Shown here piece after piece: positions 26,050 through 34,322 of a stretch of DNA of 64,000 bases; the first letter of the stretch is position 1; each line of letters starts with the position of its first letter. Under the pieces are notes generated by a model that saw only the letters and a program-made list of their open reading frames with translations, had not been told where the DNA came from and made no database searches. The DNA lies in the NCBI RefSeq assembly GCF_002776695.1, contig NZ_LFJC01000003.1, positions 4,327,971 to 4,391,970 of the forward strand, read 5' to 3'. Source of the DNA: Bradyrhizobium nitroreducens (GTDB taxonomy: Bacteria; Pseudomonadota; Alphaproteobacteria; Rhizobiales; Xanthobacteraceae). Both the position numbers and the translations under genes were made by a program.

Positions 26050-26865
26050 ATGCACGCCAAGCTCCCGCACCCCTTCGACGAGGCGACCCGCATCACCGCC
26101 GGTGACTCGAGCTGGCAGGGGCACACCAGCGATGATTACTGGGCCTTTGTCGGCCCGTTCGGCGGCGCCACCGCCGCGACGATTCTGCGCGCGCTGATCG
26201 AGCATCCGCAACGCGCCGGCGATCCGCTCGCGCTCACCGTCAATTACTGCGCGCCGATTGCCAAGGGCCCGTTCGACCTCGACGTGCGGCTGGTGAAGGC
26301 CAATCGCTCCAGCCAGCACTGGAGCGTCGAGCTCAGCCAGGGCGGCGGCGAGGTCGCAACGCTCGCCACCGCGGTGTTCGCCGAGCGGCGGCCGTCCTGG
26401 GAGCATCGGGTGGCGCAATACCCGGATGCCAAGCCATTCGAGGAGACGCTGCCGTTTCCGAAGATCCAGGCGTCCTGGGCCAACCAGTACGAATTCCGCT
26501 TCGTCGAGGGCGAGATGCGGATCGGCCCGCCGCAGGCCGAGCTGGCCAGCACCTATTCGAAGATCTGGATCAGCGACCGCACGCCGCGCAAGCTCGACAT
26601 GCTGTCGCTGATGTCGATGTCTGACGCTTTTTTCGGCCGCATCTTCCACGCACGGCGCGAGCTGGTGCCGTTCGGCACGGTGTCGCTGACGACGTACTTC
26701 CACACCGACGGCGAAGAGCTCGCGGCCGAAGACATCACGCGCGTGCTGGCGACGGCGGATTCAAAGATCATGCACAAGAGCTACGCCGACCAGAACGCCG
26801 AGCTGTGGTCGCCGAACGGACGGCTGCTCGCGACCACGACGCAGATCGCGTATTTCAAGGCGTGA
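26050..26865 (+). CDS. Acyl-CoA thioesterase family protein
   Basis: A 271-residue protein with the double hot-dog layout of the TesB-like thioesterase family (PaaI/4HBT_3 type). The N-terminal repeat has the glycine-rich GPFGGATAATILRAL helix and the C-terminal repeat GTVSLTTYFHTDGEEL and LLATTTQIAYF. Proteins of this type hydrolyse acyl-CoA esters; the substrate is unknown. The ATG at 26050 has GGAG six bases upstream; ATG at 26044 is an alternative. It converges on pckA across a repeat and a terminator. Confidence 0.8.
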   Translation: MHAKLPHPFDEATRITAGDSSWQGHTSDDYWAFVGPFGGATAATILRALIEHPQRAGDPLALTVNYCAPIAKGPFDLDVRLVKANRSSQHWSVELSQGGGEVATLATAVFAERRPSWEHRVAQYPDAKPFEETLPFPKIQASWANQYEFRFVEGEMRIGPPQAELASTYSKIWISDRTPRKLDMLSLMSMSDAFFGRIFHARRELVPFGTVSLTTYFHTDGEELAAEDITRVLATADSKIMHKSYADQNAELWSPNGRLLATTTQIAYFKA

Positions 26866-26871
26866 TCTTCT

Positions 26872-27015
26872 TACCCTCTCCCCTTGTGGGAGAGGGTGGC
26901 TCGTCGCGTAGCGACGAGACGGGTGAGGGGTTCTCTCCGCGACAAAGCTCTACGAATGCGCGGATGGAACCCCTCATCCGGCGCTTCGCGCCACCTTCTC
27001 CCACAAGGGGAGAAG
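26872..27015. repeat. Intergenic palindromic repeat (CCCTCTCCC class)
   Basis: CCCTCTCCCCTTGTGGGAGAGGG at 26874-26896 forms a hairpin and is mirrored by CCTTCTCCCACAAGGGGAGAAGG at about 26993-27015. Between them, GTCGCGTAGCGAC and GGCGCTTCGCGCC form short stems. The same class occurs at 18055-18240. Confidence 0.75.
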
Positions 27016-27023
27016 GAGAAAAC

Positions 27024-27052
27024 AAAAAGGGCGGCCTTGCGGCCGCCCTTTT
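27024..27052. terminator. Bidirectional Rho-independent terminator (pckA / thioesterase)
   Basis: A-run (27024-27028), stem GGGCGGCC (27029-27036), loop TTGC, stem GGCCGCCC (27041-27048), T-run (27049-27052). It works on either strand and lies just after both converging genes. Confidence 0.85.
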
Positions 27053-27073
27053 GCACTTCGATCAGAGCGGAGA

Positions 27074-28690
27074 CTACTCCGCCGCGAGCTTCACGTCCGG
27101 AGCCGCCGCGCGCACGTCGGCGTCGACCTGGGCTTCGAACTTGGCAAAGTTCTTCTGGAACATGCCGACCAGCGCGCGGGCGGTCTTGTCGAACTCGTCC
27201 TTGTCCTTCCAGGTGTTGACCGGGTTGAGGATCTCGCTGGGCACGCCCGGCAGCGCGGTCGGGACCGCGAAGCCGAAATATTTGTCGGTGCGGAATTCGA
27301 CGTTGCGAAGCGAGCCGTCGAGCGCGGCGGTGAGCAGCGCACGCGTCACCTTGATCGGCATGCGCGAGCCCGTGCCGTACTTGCCGCCGGTCCAGCCCGT
27401 GTTGACCAGCCAGCAATCGACATTGTGCTGGGCGATGAGGTCGCGCAGCATGTTGCCGTAGACGGAGGGATCGAGCGGCAGGAAGGGCGAGCCGAAGCAG
27501 GTCGAGAACTCCGGCTGCGGCTCGTTGCCGAGACCGCGCTCGGTGCCGGCGACCTTGGCGGTGTAGCCGGACAGGAAGTGATACATCGCCTGCGCCGGCG
27601 AGAGCTTGGCGATCGGCGGCAGCACGCCGAAGGCGTCGGCGGCGAGCATCACCACGTTCTTCGGCTGCGGCGCCCGGCCGGTGCGCGAGGCGTTGGGGAT
27701 GAAGTCGAGCGGATAGGCCGAACGCGTGTTCTCGGTCTTGGAGCCGTCGTCGAAATCCACCACGCGGGTGTCCTCGTCGAGCACGCAGTTCTCGAGCACC
27801 GCGCCGAAGCGGGTCGATGCCGCATAGATCTGCGGCTCGGCTTCCTGCGACAGCTTGATGCACTTGGCGTAGCAGCCGCCTTCGAAATTGAAGACGCCGT
27901 TCGGGCCCCAGCCGTGCTCGTCGTCGCCGATCAAGGTGCGGTTGGGATCGGCCGACAGCGTGGTCTTGCCGGTGCCGGACAGCCCGAAGAAGATCGCGGT
28001 GTCGCCCTTGGCGCCGACATTGGCCGAGCAGTGCATCGGCATCACGCCGCGCTCAGGCAGGTAATAGTTCAGCGTGGTGAAGACCGACTTCTTCATCTCG
28101 CCGGCATAATAGGAGCCGCCGATCAGCACGATCTTGCGGGCGAAGTCGATCGCGACGACGTTCTCCGACTTGCAGCCATGACGCTTGGGATCGGCGCGGA
28201 AGCTCGGCATGTCGATGATGGTGAGCTCCGGCACGAAGGTCGACAGCTCGATCGCCTCGGGGCGGATCAGCAGCGTGCGGATGAACAGCGAATGCCAGGC
28301 GAGCTCGGTGAAGACGCGCGTCTTGATCCGGTAGGCCGGGTCGGCACCGCCGTAGAGATCCTGCGCGAACAGCTTCTTGCCTTCGGCGTGCTTGAGGAAG
28401 TCCTGATAAAGCGTCTCGAACTGCTCTGCGGTGATCGACTGGTTGCCGGCCCACCACATCTTCTTGTCGGTGGTGGCGTCGCGCACCGTGAACTTGTCCT
28501 TCGGGCTGCGCCCGGTGAACTCGCCGGTGTCGGCGCAGAGCGCGCCGTCAGCCGACAGCACCGCCTCGCCCGCTGCGAGCGAGTACTGATAGAGTTGCGG
28601 CGCACCGAGGTTCCAGTGAACCTGCTTGAGATTCTTTAAGCCGAATTTGTCGGCGCCGAAGGCACCGTTGCGCACGCCCGTCTCTTGCAC
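27074..28690 (-). CDS. pckA: Phosphoenolpyruvate carboxykinase (ATP)
   Basis: A 538-residue enzyme that converts oxaloacetate and ATP to phosphoenolpyruvate, the entry step of gluconeogenesis. The P-loop is GLSGTGKTTLSADPN, with LIGDDEHGW (metal site), GRSPKDKF, and IGGSYYAGEMKKSVF also conserved. The start is GTG (28690), supported by AGGAGG eight bases upstream (28699-28704 on the minus strand). A strong terminator follows. In Rhizobiales pckA normally lies beside the divergent chvI; here a 4.5-kb block separates them. Confidence 0.95.
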   Translation of the reverse strand: MQETGVRNGAFGADKFGLKNLKQVHWNLGAPQLYQYSLAAGEAVLSADGALCADTGEFTGRSPKDKFTVRDATTDKKMWWAGNQSITAEQFETLYQDFLKHAEGKKLFAQDLYGGADPAYRIKTRVFTELAWHSLFIRTLLIRPEAIELSTFVPELTIIDMPSFRADPKRHGCKSENVVAIDFARKIVLIGGSYYAGEMKKSVFTTLNYYLPERGVMPMHCSANVGAKGDTAIFFGLSGTGKTTLSADPNRTLIGDDEHGWGPNGVFNFEGGCYAKCIKLSQEAEPQIYAASTRFGAVLENCVLDEDTRVVDFDDGSKTENTRSAYPLDFIPNASRTGRAPQPKNVVMLAADAFGVLPPIAKLSPAQAMYHFLSGYTAKVAGTERGLGNEPQPEFSTCFGSPFLPLDPSVYGNMLRDLIAQHNVDCWLVNTGWTGGKYGTGSRMPIKVTRALLTAALDGSLRNVEFRTDKYFGFAVPTALPGVPSEILNPVNTWKDKDEFDKTARALVGMFQKNFAKFEAQVDADVRAAAPDVKLAAE

Positions 28691-28974
28691 GAAAAAATCC
28701 TCCTAGAACCCGCGACACCCAGCGCGACCAAGTTTGGGCGCCATCGCGGTCACCGTGATGAATGGGCCATTCGGCCTCGGCTGAACGACCTAATACTGTT
28801 GAACGCTGGCGTTGCCAAGCTGATCCCGCAGGATTTGGTTTATTCAAGGACCGCGCCAAACGTCGCGCATGTCAGCCTTGAACGGGAGCAACGAGAAAAC
28901 GCAAATGATCGCGCAACCAAATGCGCGTTTGCGCGTTACGTCAGGTTATTGCGACGCACAATCCCTGCGTCTTC
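28691..28974 (-). promoter_or_regulatory. Upstream region of pckA
   Basis: A 284-base gene-free region before pckA. It contains AT-richer sequence with TTATT/CAAATG patches and partial symmetry (CGCAAATGATCGCG, CAAATGCGCGTTTG at about 28915-28935). This may bind a carbon regulator, but no established consensus could be matched. No gene seen. Confidence 0.3.
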
Positions 28975-31569
28975 TCATCTTACCTCGCCTTCGCCGATCA
29001 GTGCGAACGGCCCCCACATCGCAGGATAGGCGTTGCGCGGCGACGAGGCGTCGTCAACAAAAGTTAACATCGCGCGGCGCAGGGCTTCGGCACGACCGAT
29101 CCCTGGTTCGTTCTTGAGCAAATCGAAAGTCGAAATGGTCAGGCGGGTGGCGGCTTCCGAATCCACCGCCCAATGCGAGACCAGGAGCGCCCGGGCACCT
29201 GCGTAGAAGAACGAGCGCGCCAATCCCGACAGCGCCTCGGCGCCGGGCTTGTCGCCGGCGATGGTGTTGCAGGCGGACAGCACCACCCAATCGGCGTTGA
29301 GCTTGAGCTGAGCCACCTCGCTTGCGGTCAGAAGACCGTCGTCGAGCTCCGACGGCTGATCGGGAATGGACAGCGCAAGCGAAGGCTCGCCCAGTCCCTT
29401 GACGTCGCCGGCCACGAGGCCGTGGGTGGCGAAGTAGATGATGCCGTATTGAGCAAGCGCTGCACGCTTCAACGTCGTTTCGCTGGCATCGCGTCCGAGA
29501 TGGATGTCGGCATCGGTGGCGCCGACATCCCGCGCCACGGCGTTCAGCTCGTCCGCAGTGTCGGGCAGTTGCGGCAGCGCCTGCGCCAGCCGCGCGCGAT
29601 CGACGCCGGCGCCGCGCCAGAAGTCGGTATAGGCCATCGTCGCGATGCTGCGCGCGGCGACCTTGCCGCTTGCAGCGCGACGGTCGGCAGGTCCATCGGC
29701 GGCGGGATTGAAGACCGGGTCGCCGAAGCCGGTCATCGGCTTTACGCCCTGATCCTTGCGGGCGAAGGCACGCAGCGATTTCAGGGAGATCACCGAGGGC
29801 AGAACCGAGACGGCCTGACGCCGCAGCAGCCAGGCGGCGTCACGATAACCTTCGAGCCTGTCCGGAATCGCCGCCTGCGGCGTCTCCGTCACCAGGAGAT
29901 GAAACGGCAGGGCCGTCAGCGCCGCGGACGGCACCACCAGCAGATTGCGCTTATCCCTGGTCAACGCCTCGACCGGGCCGAGCAGCGCGACATAGAGCTC
30001 ATGGGCGAGCGCAAGATCGAACAGGCCCGATTTGCCGGAGGCATCGCGCGCCTTGCCGACATCCAGCCCCTTGCGGAAGGCGGATACTCTCCGCGCCATC
30101 TCGTCCGCGCCGAGCGGGACCTCCTTCCAGTCGGCGCCGTCGCGCGTGATCGCGACGACGTAGCTCTGCTTGTCGACAACGGTATAGATCACCATCGCCT
30201 CGTCGGCGGACAGCAGCGGCTGGATGTCCTTCACCGCCAGCGGCAGCGGGTTGGAGAGCGAGGCGTAATCGGGAAACTCGCTCGCCAGCGTCTTTTGCAA
30301 GCCTGCGCGCTCGTTCGCGATCGTCACAATCCGCGCGCGGCTGCGCTGCTCGGTTGCCGCGTCGCGCTGAGCCGACGGCTTCGACACCGCGGTGATGATC
30401 GCCTTGTCGAGCGCTTCAGCCTCGGCGGCGAGATCCTGATCCCGGCGCACCAGCTCGGCGAGCCGGTCGCTGCCGGCCGCCAGCCGCACCGCGAGCTTGT
30501 TCACGGCAGAGGCGGCGGAGGATTGCGTGCCACGCTGGATCGCGGCGAGCGCGTCATCCAGAGCCTTGTCGCTCGCCAGGAGCGCTTGCTGGCGTGCGGC
30601 GAACAGGATCGGCAGCACGACGCGCAGCTGCGCGCGATTGCCGGCAAGCGTCTTCTCCGCGAACGGCAAAGCGTCGGCGGTCCGGCCCGACACCTGAAGG
30701 AAATATGCGAGATTGCTGGTCGAGGTCGCCACATCAGGGTGATCAGGTCCAAGCGCCCGCTCGCGGATGGCGAGCGCGCGGCGATACAGCGGCTCGGCCT
30801 CGGCGTAGCGCTGCTGATGCTCGTAGAGCCCGGCGAGATTGTTCAGCGAACGCGCGACGTCGGGATGGTCAGGTCCCAGCACGTTCTCGCGGATGGCGAG
30901 CGAGCGCTTGATCGGCGCCTCGGCCTCCGCGTCGCGGTTGAGGTCGCGATAGAGCTGACCGAGATTGTTCAGCAGGGTTGCGACCGCAGGATGCTCGGGG
31001 CCGCCGACCTTCTGATAGATCGCAAGCGCACGCTGGAACAGCGGCTCGGCCTCGGCGAGACGCTGCTGCTTCACATAATATGTGGCGAGATTGTTGAGCG
31101 ACTGGCCGACGTCGGGATGCTCGCGCGACAGCGCCTGCTCGCGGACGGCCAGCGCGCGCCTGAACAGCGGCTCGGCTTCGGTGAAGCGACTCTGCCGCTG
31201 ATAAAGCGCCGCGAGATTGTTCAGGAGCGGCGCGATCTCGACGCTGCCCTGACCGGTCCCCTTCTCCATCAGCGCGATGGCGCGCTTGTAGAGCGGCTCG
31301 GCCTGATCGTCGCGGCCCTGGTCGGCGTAGATCTGCGCGAGATTGTTGAGCGCCGCGGCGAGGTCGCGGTTGTTGCTGGTCTTCTCCAGCGAGGCCACCA
31401 TGGCCTGCGCCAGCGGCAGCGCCTCCGTATATTTGCCGGCGCTGCGGAGCGCATTGATGCGCGCGCTCTGCGCCGAGAGGTCGGCCTTCTGGGCAAAGCC
31501 CGGCGCGGCACACGACGTGGTGATCGCGAGCGCCAGACCCGCAGCCAATGCCAAACGACGACGCGCCAT
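28975..31569 (-). CDS. Exported TPR protein with C-terminal CHAT (caspase-like) protease domain
   Basis: An 864-residue protein. A signal peptide (LALAAGLALAITTSCA, ending near GFAQ) is followed by about six 42-residue TPR units of the kinesin-light-chain type (for example LNNLAQIYADQGRDDQAEPL) up to about residue 300, a helical linker, and a CHAT domain. The catalytic dyad is visible: His716 in YFATHG and Cys767 in VVLSACNT, with SHWAVDSEAA after. CHAT domains are caspase/separase-like proteases, and TPRs usually bind the activator or substrate. The ATG at 31569 is used because the longer frame starts with TTG. A truncated copy of its 5' end lies 0.75 kb upstream. Confidence 0.88.
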   Translation of the reverse strand: MARRRLALAAGLALAITTSCAAPGFAQKADLSAQSARINALRSAGKYTEALPLAQAMVASLEKTSNNRDLAAALNNLAQIYADQGRDDQAEPLYKRAIALMEKGTGQGSVEIAPLLNNLAALYQRQSRFTEAEPLFRRALAVREQALSREHPDVGQSLNNLATYYVKQQRLAEAEPLFQRALAIYQKVGGPEHPAVATLLNNLGQLYRDLNRDAEAEAPIKRSLAIRENVLGPDHPDVARSLNNLAGLYEHQQRYAEAEPLYRRALAIRERALGPDHPDVATSTSNLAYFLQVSGRTADALPFAEKTLAGNRAQLRVVLPILFAARQQALLASDKALDDALAAIQRGTQSSAASAVNKLAVRLAAGSDRLAELVRRDQDLAAEAEALDKAIITAVSKPSAQRDAATEQRSRARIVTIANERAGLQKTLASEFPDYASLSNPLPLAVKDIQPLLSADEAMVIYTVVDKQSYVVAITRDGADWKEVPLGADEMARRVSAFRKGLDVGKARDASGKSGLFDLALAHELYVALLGPVEALTRDKRNLLVVPSAALTALPFHLLVTETPQAAIPDRLEGYRDAAWLLRRQAVSVLPSVISLKSLRAFARKDQGVKPMTGFGDPVFNPAADGPADRRAASGKVAARSIATMAYTDFWRGAGVDRARLAQALPQLPDTADELNAVARDVGATDADIHLGRDASETTLKRAALAQYGIIYFATHGLVAGDVKGLGEPSLALSIPDQPSELDDGLLTASEVAQLKLNADWVVLSACNTIAGDKPGAEALSGLARSFFYAGARALLVSHWAVDSEAATRLTISTFDLLKNEPGIGRAEALRRAMLTFVDDASSPRNAYPAMWGPFALIGEGEVR

Positions 31570-31651
31570 GAACCCTCTCGCTGCGAGCTTCAAAAACCTG
31601 TCGTCTTGGGTCGCCGCGACGGGTCACAGCGTTCAAATTGTCGCGTTCTAG
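31357..31651 (-). repeat. Duplicated segment, copy A (promoter and 5' end of CHAT gene)
   Basis: This stretch, covering the upstream region and first 70 codons of the CHAT gene, is closely similar to 32322-32533. Copy B lacks 81 bases in frame (codons for the signal-peptide end and the first mature residues) and carries scattered substitutions. Confidence 0.85.
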
Positions 31652-31782
31652 GGGGTACTCGTACTCATCATCCATCGCTCGGTTTGGGCGCTCTCGCTGA
31701 TGGGGCAGAAGGGAAATTGTGCCATGGGAGCTGCTGATCGCGTCCTTCTTTGCGCCGGCAATCGCATGAGCAACGCGCAACC

Positions 31783-32301
31783 TCACTCCAGCCCGGGCCG
31801 ACAGAGGCCAGAGTAGAGCAACCCACCAAAATCGTAGAAAAACGGTCTCCTGAGATCCTGAATGACCCCGTGCAATTGTAAAAAACCAACGTTCACGAAC
31901 CCTCGGTCGGGAGGCGAGGAATACATGACCTTGAATGATGATCCGCGGGGGCTTGTGCCGGGATCGATTACAGACGTCTTCGGCCAACCCTTCGATCTAA
32001 AGGGACGCGGCCCGATCATCTCTCCCGTCTCAATATCGACTTGGAAACGATCACCAATCTTACCCCCTGCACCGCCGCCCGAATTGGCTTCCAGAGCTCC
32101 GGCATCGCTCAGTTTGTAGACGCTAACGACTGCACACGTGTAAGGCCGTGCTATCTGAGCCGCTGCCGGAATCGGCAACAAGGCAACAACAGCCGCGACA
32201 GATACGAACCCGGACACCAGGACCTTCGACAAAGGCCATGGCTTTGTTGATGCCGAAAATTTTGGTGGCCTCATTGCGAGTCCTGCAAAGCCACTGTTCA
32301 T
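31783..32301 (-). CDS. Secreted orphan protein
   Basis: A 172-residue protein with an N-terminal signal sequence (VLVSGFVSVAAVVALLPIPAAAQ) and a mature part with one early Cys (RPYTCAVVSVYKLSD), Gly-rich GGGAGGKIGDRFQVD, and a C-terminal FFYDFGGLLYSGLC. The mature part looks like a beta-rich periplasmic domain; no family was recognised. The ATG at 32301 lies 7 bases after the stop of the 47-codon CHAT remnant, with GGGTAGG as a possible ribosome binding site, so it is probably expressed from the duplicated CHAT promoter. Codon use is somewhat less GC-rich than that of its neighbours. Confidence 0.6.
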   Translation of the reverse strand: MNSGFAGLAMRPPKFSASTKPWPLSKVLVSGFVSVAAVVALLPIPAAAQIARPYTCAVVSVYKLSDAGALEANSGGGAGGKIGDRFQVDIETGEMIGPRPFRSKGWPKTSVIDPGTSPRGSSFKVMYSSPPDRGFVNVGFLQLHGVIQDLRRPFFYDFGGLLYSGLCRPGLE

Positions 32302-32308
32302 TCGGGAC

Positions 32309-32452
32309 CTACCCTTCGCTGGCGAGGTCGCGGTTGTTGCTGGTCTTCTCGAGCGAGGCCACCATGGCCCGCGCCAGCGGCAGCGCCTCCGCATATTTGC
32401 CGGCGATCGCAAGCGCCAGACCCGCAGCCAATGCCAAACGGCGACGCGTCAT
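32309..32452 (-). pseudogene. Truncated 47-codon duplicate of the CHAT/TPR gene start
   Basis: Reads MTRRRLALAAGLALAI and then continues AGKYAEALPLARAMVASLEK and SNNRDLASEG before a TAG stop. It matches residues 1-16 and 44-70 of the CHAT protein with the intervening 27 residues deleted in frame. It keeps the start codon and first TPR helix but has lost the signal-cleavage region and everything after. It may now serve only as a translated leader for the secreted orphan. Confidence 0.8.
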
Positions 32453-32533
32453 GAACCCTCTCGCTGCGAGCCTCAAGATCTACCGTCTTGGGTCGCAGCC
32501 ATGGGTCGCGGCGTTCAATTTGCTGCGTTCTAG
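32322..32533 (-). repeat. Duplicated segment, copy B
   Basis: Partner of 31357-31651. The duplication ends at CGTTCTAG in both copies, and in copy B this TAG is the stop codon of the upstream HugZ-like gene on the minus strand. Confidence 0.85.
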
Positions 32534-33264
32534 TCCATCTTGCTGCGGGCCTCGCCAGCCAGGCGCACCAGCATCTTGCGCAACGACGTGCCGTCGGTGA
32601 CCCGCTCCGGGAAGTCCAGCCGCAGCGCGGTCTGGCCGTCCTGCATGTCGAGACCTTCCGGATCGCAGCCGGTGCAGCGCCAGTCGCCCGCGGCGGCGCC
32701 CAGGAGCTTCGTCGCATAGAGGCCCATGGTCTCGCGGTGATCGGCGTTCATGTGTTCGACCGCGCCCTCCTCCGCCGCCAGCAGGTCTTCGGCGCCGGTG
32801 AGGTCCGTAAGGAACCGCTCGGGCTTGAGGTCGACGATCCGGCCGAAGCCGGCCACCAGATGGGTTCCCGTGGGGCGAATCCGGAAGAAGGAGAAATCCT
32901 TAAAGGAAACAAAGCCTTCCGCCGAGGGATGGGCATTGAGATACCGCCGCTGCAGGAGATCCTTGTCGGCATCGGCCTGCTCCGCCCGGCCCGACAGCAT
33001 GATCCGGGCTCCCTCCAGCGGATCGCCCGCCGCCCGCTCGTCCAGCATCAGGGAGACCCGGCTGTCCGCCAGGATGTTCCTGGTGTGCACGGCGAGGCCC
33101 GAGATCAGCAGAATCGGCGAGCCGTCGGGATGGCTCGCCAGATTGACCAGAGAACAATAGGGATCGCCGCTCCCGGCCATCAGGGTGGCCAAGGCCCCCT
33201 GCCGCGACCGCCGCAGCAGCGATTTGGCCAGTTTTCCGGGGTCGAAATCAGGGGTCGGTTGCAT
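32530..33264 (-). CDS. HugZ-like protein (PNPOx fold plus DUF2470)
   Basis: A 244-residue protein with an N-terminal split-barrel flavin/heme-binding domain of the pyridoxamine-phosphate-oxidase fold (LATLMAGSGDPYCSLVNLAS, ISGLAVHTRNI, DERAAGDPLEGAR) and a C-terminal DUF2470 domain (EEGAVEHMNADHRETMGLYA). HugZ/HutZ proteins of this layout degrade or store heme. The start at 33264 is ATG; the longer frame begins with TTG. The stop codon coincides with the edge of the CHAT duplication. Heme use here is inference from the family. Confidence 0.8.
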   Translation of the reverse strand: MQPTPDFDPGKLAKSLLRRSRQGALATLMAGSGDPYCSLVNLASHPDGSPILLISGLAVHTRNILADSRVSLMLDERAAGDPLEGARIMLSGRAEQADADKDLLQRRYLNAHPSAEGFVSFKDFSFFRIRPTGTHLVAGFGRIVDLKPERFLTDLTGAEDLLAAEEGAVEHMNADHRETMGLYATKLLGAAAGDWRCTGCDPEGLDMQDGQTALRLDFPERVTDGTSLRKMLVRLAGEARSKMD

Positions 33265-33506
33265 CGGCTTTCTCGGCTCAGGTGGTTGCAAGGGGGGCCT
33301 TTATTCGGGTAAACGGGGGCCCGGTTATGGGTCGACATGCGGCGAATCTGCCGTGTTTCGTGGAACTTGGTCACACTTCAGCCCAGCTTGCATTGCTCGG
33401 TGACAAGGTTCGAACGCCGACATCGGCACCCATGTATGCGGCGCATCAGTGGATTGCTCGCCGTTTCAAGCCACGACCCAAAACGGAAAGCAGAAAGCAG
33501 AGGCTC

Positions 33507-34208
33507 ATGCCCACAATCGCTTTGGTCGACGACGACCGCAACATTCTCACATCCGTCTCGATCGCGCTGGAAGCCGAAGGCTACCGCATCATGACCTACA
33601 CCGACGGCGCCTCCGCGCTCGACGGTTTCCGCACCACCCAGCCCGATCTCGCCATCCTCGACATCAAGATGCCGCGCATGGACGGCATGGAGACGCTGCG
33701 CCGTCTCAGGCAGAAGTCCGACCTGCCGGTGATCTTCCTGACCTCCAAGGACGAGGAGATCGACGAGCTGTTCGGCCTCAAGATGGGCGCCGACGACTTC
33801 ATCCGCAAACCGTTCTCGCAGCGCCTTCTGGTCGAGCGCGTCAAGGCCGTGCTGCGCCGCTCGGCGCCGAAGGACCCGACGGTCGCGCCGAAGGAGAACG
33901 ACGCCAAGGCGCTCGACCGCGGCCTTCTGCGCATGGATCCGGAACGCCATACCTGCACCTGGAAGAACGAGCCGGTGACGCTGACCGTCACCGAATTCCT
34001 GATCCTGCAGGCGCTGGCGACCCGGCCCGGCGTGGTGAAGAGCCGCAACGCGCTGATGGACGCCGCCTATGACGACCAGGTCTATGTCGACGACCGCACC
34101 ATCGACAGCCACATCAAGCGGCTGCGCAAGAAGTTCAAGGTGGTCGACAACGAGTTCGAGATGATCGAGACGCTCTACGGCGTCGGCTACCGTTTCAAGG
34201 AAGCCTGA
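33507..34208 (+). CDS. chvI: Two-component response regulator ChvI
   Basis: A 233-residue OmpR-family regulator. The receiver domain has the acidic pair DDD near residues 8-10, phospho-acceptor Asp52 (ILDIKMPRMDG) and Lys in IRKPFS; the winged-helix output domain carries VTEFLILQALATRPG and DDRTIDSHIKRLRKKF. ChvI/ExoS-type systems control the envelope, acid response and symbiosis or virulence genes in Rhizobiales. It is followed by chvG, with a 7-bp stem (GAGGCGG-CTGG-CCGCCTC, 34207-34224) overlapping the stop codon. Confidence 0.93.
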   Translation: MPTIALVDDDRNILTSVSIALEAEGYRIMTYTDGASALDGFRTTQPDLAILDIKMPRMDGMETLRRLRQKSDLPVIFLTSKDEEIDELFGLKMGADDFIRKPFSQRLLVERVKAVLRRSAPKDPTVAPKENDAKALDRGLLRMDPERHTCTWKNEPVTLTVTEFLILQALATRPGVVKSRNALMDAAYDDQVYVDDRTIDSHIKRLRKKFKVVDNEFEMIETLYGVGYRFKEA

Positions 34209-34224
34209 GGCGGCTGGCCGCCTC
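34207..34224 (+). other. Intercistronic hairpin after chvI
   Basis: A perfect 7-bp stem with a CTGG loop that overlaps the chvI stop. There is no T-run, so it is more likely an mRNA processing or attenuation element than a full terminator. Confidence 0.4.
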
Positions 34225-34322
34225 ACGAAAGACGAGCGCATCGCCGGTTCTGATTCCATCGGGACCGGGATCGCCCTAGAATATGGGGACCTCTCAACGC
34301 CGTCCTAACGCGGGCGTAAGCA

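Noticed and set aside
23331..26126. 931-codon open frame on the minus strand across glgP
   Set aside because: It is the antisense shadow of a certain glycogen phosphorylase in GC-rich DNA; its translation is Arg/Asp/Leu-rich without motifs.
29173..31737. 854-codon plus-strand frame opposite the CHAT gene
   Set aside because: Repeats the periodicity of the TPR coding strand; no ribosome binding site or domain.
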